From positions 1-15,035 of the forward strand of contig DATEAT010000001.1 in NCBI GenBank assembly GCA_035288225.1: a stretch of 15,035 nucleotides of DNA, written 5' to 3'. Under the pieces are notes generated by a model. It saw nothing but the letters and a program-made list of their open reading frames with translations. It was not told the origin of the DNA and did not search any database. This document shows, piece after piece, positions 12,908 to 15,035 of this stretch (position 1 is the first letter of the stretch; each line of letters starts with the position of its first letter). Source of the DNA: RBG-16-64-43 sp035288225 (GTDB lineage Bacteria > Chloroflexota > Anaerolineae > Anaerolineales > RBG-16-64-43). The translations under genes were made by a program, and so were the position numbers.

Positions 12908-12944
12908 ACACGGGGCCTCGCAGTGAGGTCCCGTGTTTGTTTTT
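12908..12944 (+). terminator. Intrinsic terminator after the Rossmann protein gene
   Basis: A 12-bp stem with one G-U pair, ACACGGGGCCTC (12908-12919) with GAGGTCCCGTGT (12925-12936), has a five-base loop and ends in TTTGTTTTT (12936-12944). It lies 16 bases after the upstream gene and six before the stop of convergent isocitrate dehydrogenase. The - strand side lacks a U run. Confidence 0.92.
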
Positions 12945-12949
12945 CCCGC

Positions 12950-14365
<1,416 letters not shown>

Positions 14366-14415
14366 GCGAGAGTTCTCCAAGGTGGGGTGATGCGTGCGAT
14401 GAGGAAACAAACCGG

Positions 14416-14444
14416 ATTATAGCACGCGGCTTGGTCGCTATTAA
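14416..14444 (-). promoter_or_regulatory. Consensus-like promoter for icd
   Basis: On the - strand, a perfect TATAAT (14416-14421) preceded by TGC (extended -10) is 17 bases from TTAATA (14439-14444). Transcription should start near 14409, giving a leader of about 44 bases before the icd ATG. It lies in the 122-base gap between recN and icd. Strongest promoter match in the window. Confidence 0.8.
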
Positions 14445-14487
14445 CCCTCACGCAACGCTTTCGACAATGAATGCGCGCCCAAAGCCA

Positions 14488-15035
14488 CTACGCCGACGCC
14501 CGGGTAGCTTTATCCTTGGCCACCAATTCCAGTATCTCTTCGGCCGACTCTTTTGTCCGCTCGCTGAGTGTGCCCAGCATGGCGGCCAGCTCGGCCACGC
14601 GCTCCTTGGCAGAAAGCGCGCGCACCTCGGTGACCGTTCGCTCGCCCTGGCTGCGCTTCTCGACTCGCAGATGCAGATCGCCAAAGCCGGCGAGTTGCGG
14701 CAAGTGGGTGACGCACAGCACTTGATGGGGCGGGGTGAGGTTCCACAACTTGCGCCCGACGACGGCGCCCACGCGTCCGCCGATGCCTTGGTCGATCTCA
14801 TCGAAGATGAGCGTCGGTGTGCGATCGGCGCGCGCCAGCACGCTCTTGAGGGCCAGCATCAGGCGCGAGGTTTCACCGCCGGAAGCTACCTTGACCAGCG
14901 GCTTGAGCCCTTCGCCGGGGTTGGGCGCCACGAGGAATTCCACCCGGTCGAGGCCGGCGGCCTCATAGGCCACGCGCCGCTCTCCGGCATAGGCCCCCAG
15001 CGGATCGTCCTTCCACTGGATATCGACCGCAAAGC
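14488..15035 (-). CDS. recN: DNA repair protein RecN (C-terminal part, start outside window)
   Basis: The C-terminal ~182 residues of RecN, an SMC-like ATPase acting in recombinational double-strand-break repair. Visible are the ABC signature ASGGETSRLMLALKSVLA, the Walker B strand with its following loop (PTLIFDEIDQGIGGRVGAVVG), the switch region QVLCVTHLPQLAGFGDLHLRVEK and a helical end (AKERVAELAAMLGTLSERTKESAEEIL). The SGGE-to-DEID spacing and GIGGR are typical of RecN rather than of SMC or UvrA. The frame is open to the right edge of the window, where it reads FAVDIQWKDDPLGAYAGERR, so the real start lies beyond it. Stop TAG is at 14488-14490. No intrinsic terminator is seen directly after it, so readthrough toward icd is possible. 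Confidence 0.94.
   Translation of the reverse strand, partial: FAVDIQWKDDPLGAYAGERRVAYEAAGLDRVEFLVAPNPGEGLKPLVKVASGGETSRLMLALKSVLARADRTPTLIFDEIDQGIGGRVGAVVGRKLWNLTPPHQVLCVTHLPQLAGFGDLHLRVEKRSQGERTVTEVRALSAKERVAELAAMLGTLSERTKESAEEILELVAKDKATRASA

Overview
The window is a GC-rich bacterial chromosome segment that is almost entirely housekeeping genes. Gene content and style suggest a Chloroflexota (Anaerolineae-like) organism. The signs are a short Gram-positive-type YidC, a BamB-like lipoprotein between yidD and yidC, a cystathionine beta-synthase with paired CBS domains, a DUF711 protein, and C-rich palindromic intergenic repeats. This placement is inference from style; no rRNA is present to confirm it. 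No mobile element, CRISPR array, tRNA, toxin or phage gene was recognised.

Left part (1-4344, + strand): yidD, an eight-bladed beta-propeller lipoprotein, yidC and jag/khpB form a tightly packed membrane-insertion cluster, probably the tail of an rpmH-rnpA-yidD-yidC-jag type locus. A promoter at about 2922 then drives infC-rpmI-rplT, which ends in a strong intrinsic terminator at 4314-4344. infC appears to start at AUC behind a very strong Shine-Dalgarno sequence.

Middle (4413-7363): a macrodomain protein, a SpoU/TrmH-family RNA methyltransferase and a DUF711 protein are tightly spaced and look like one operon. The 354-base gap that follows holds three large hairpins, one of which looks like a bidirectional terminator.

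Transsulfuration region (7364-10365): cystathionine gamma-lyase (-) and cystathionine beta-synthase (+) are divergent, together making the homocysteine-to-cysteine route. The 419-base intergenic region has an imperfect 23-bp palindrome that overlaps two opposed extended -10 elements, a plausible shared operator. Downstream are a MOSC-domain protein and a 565-residue Rossmann-type protein of unrecognised family, ending in a strong terminator at 12908-12944.

Right part (12950-15035, - strand): an NADP-type isocitrate dehydrogenase has an unusual, very basic C-terminal tail and its own consensus-like promoter. The C-terminal part of recN runs off the window edge.

The most interesting points are the AUC start of infC, the lipoprotein inside the yidD-yidC pair, the histone-like tail on isocitrate dehydrogenase, the palindrome with overlapping divergent promoters at the cbs/cgl pair, the unrecognised Rossmann protein, and a shared extended -10 (TGn) promoter style. 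I do not see a wholly new multi-gene defence or mobile system.
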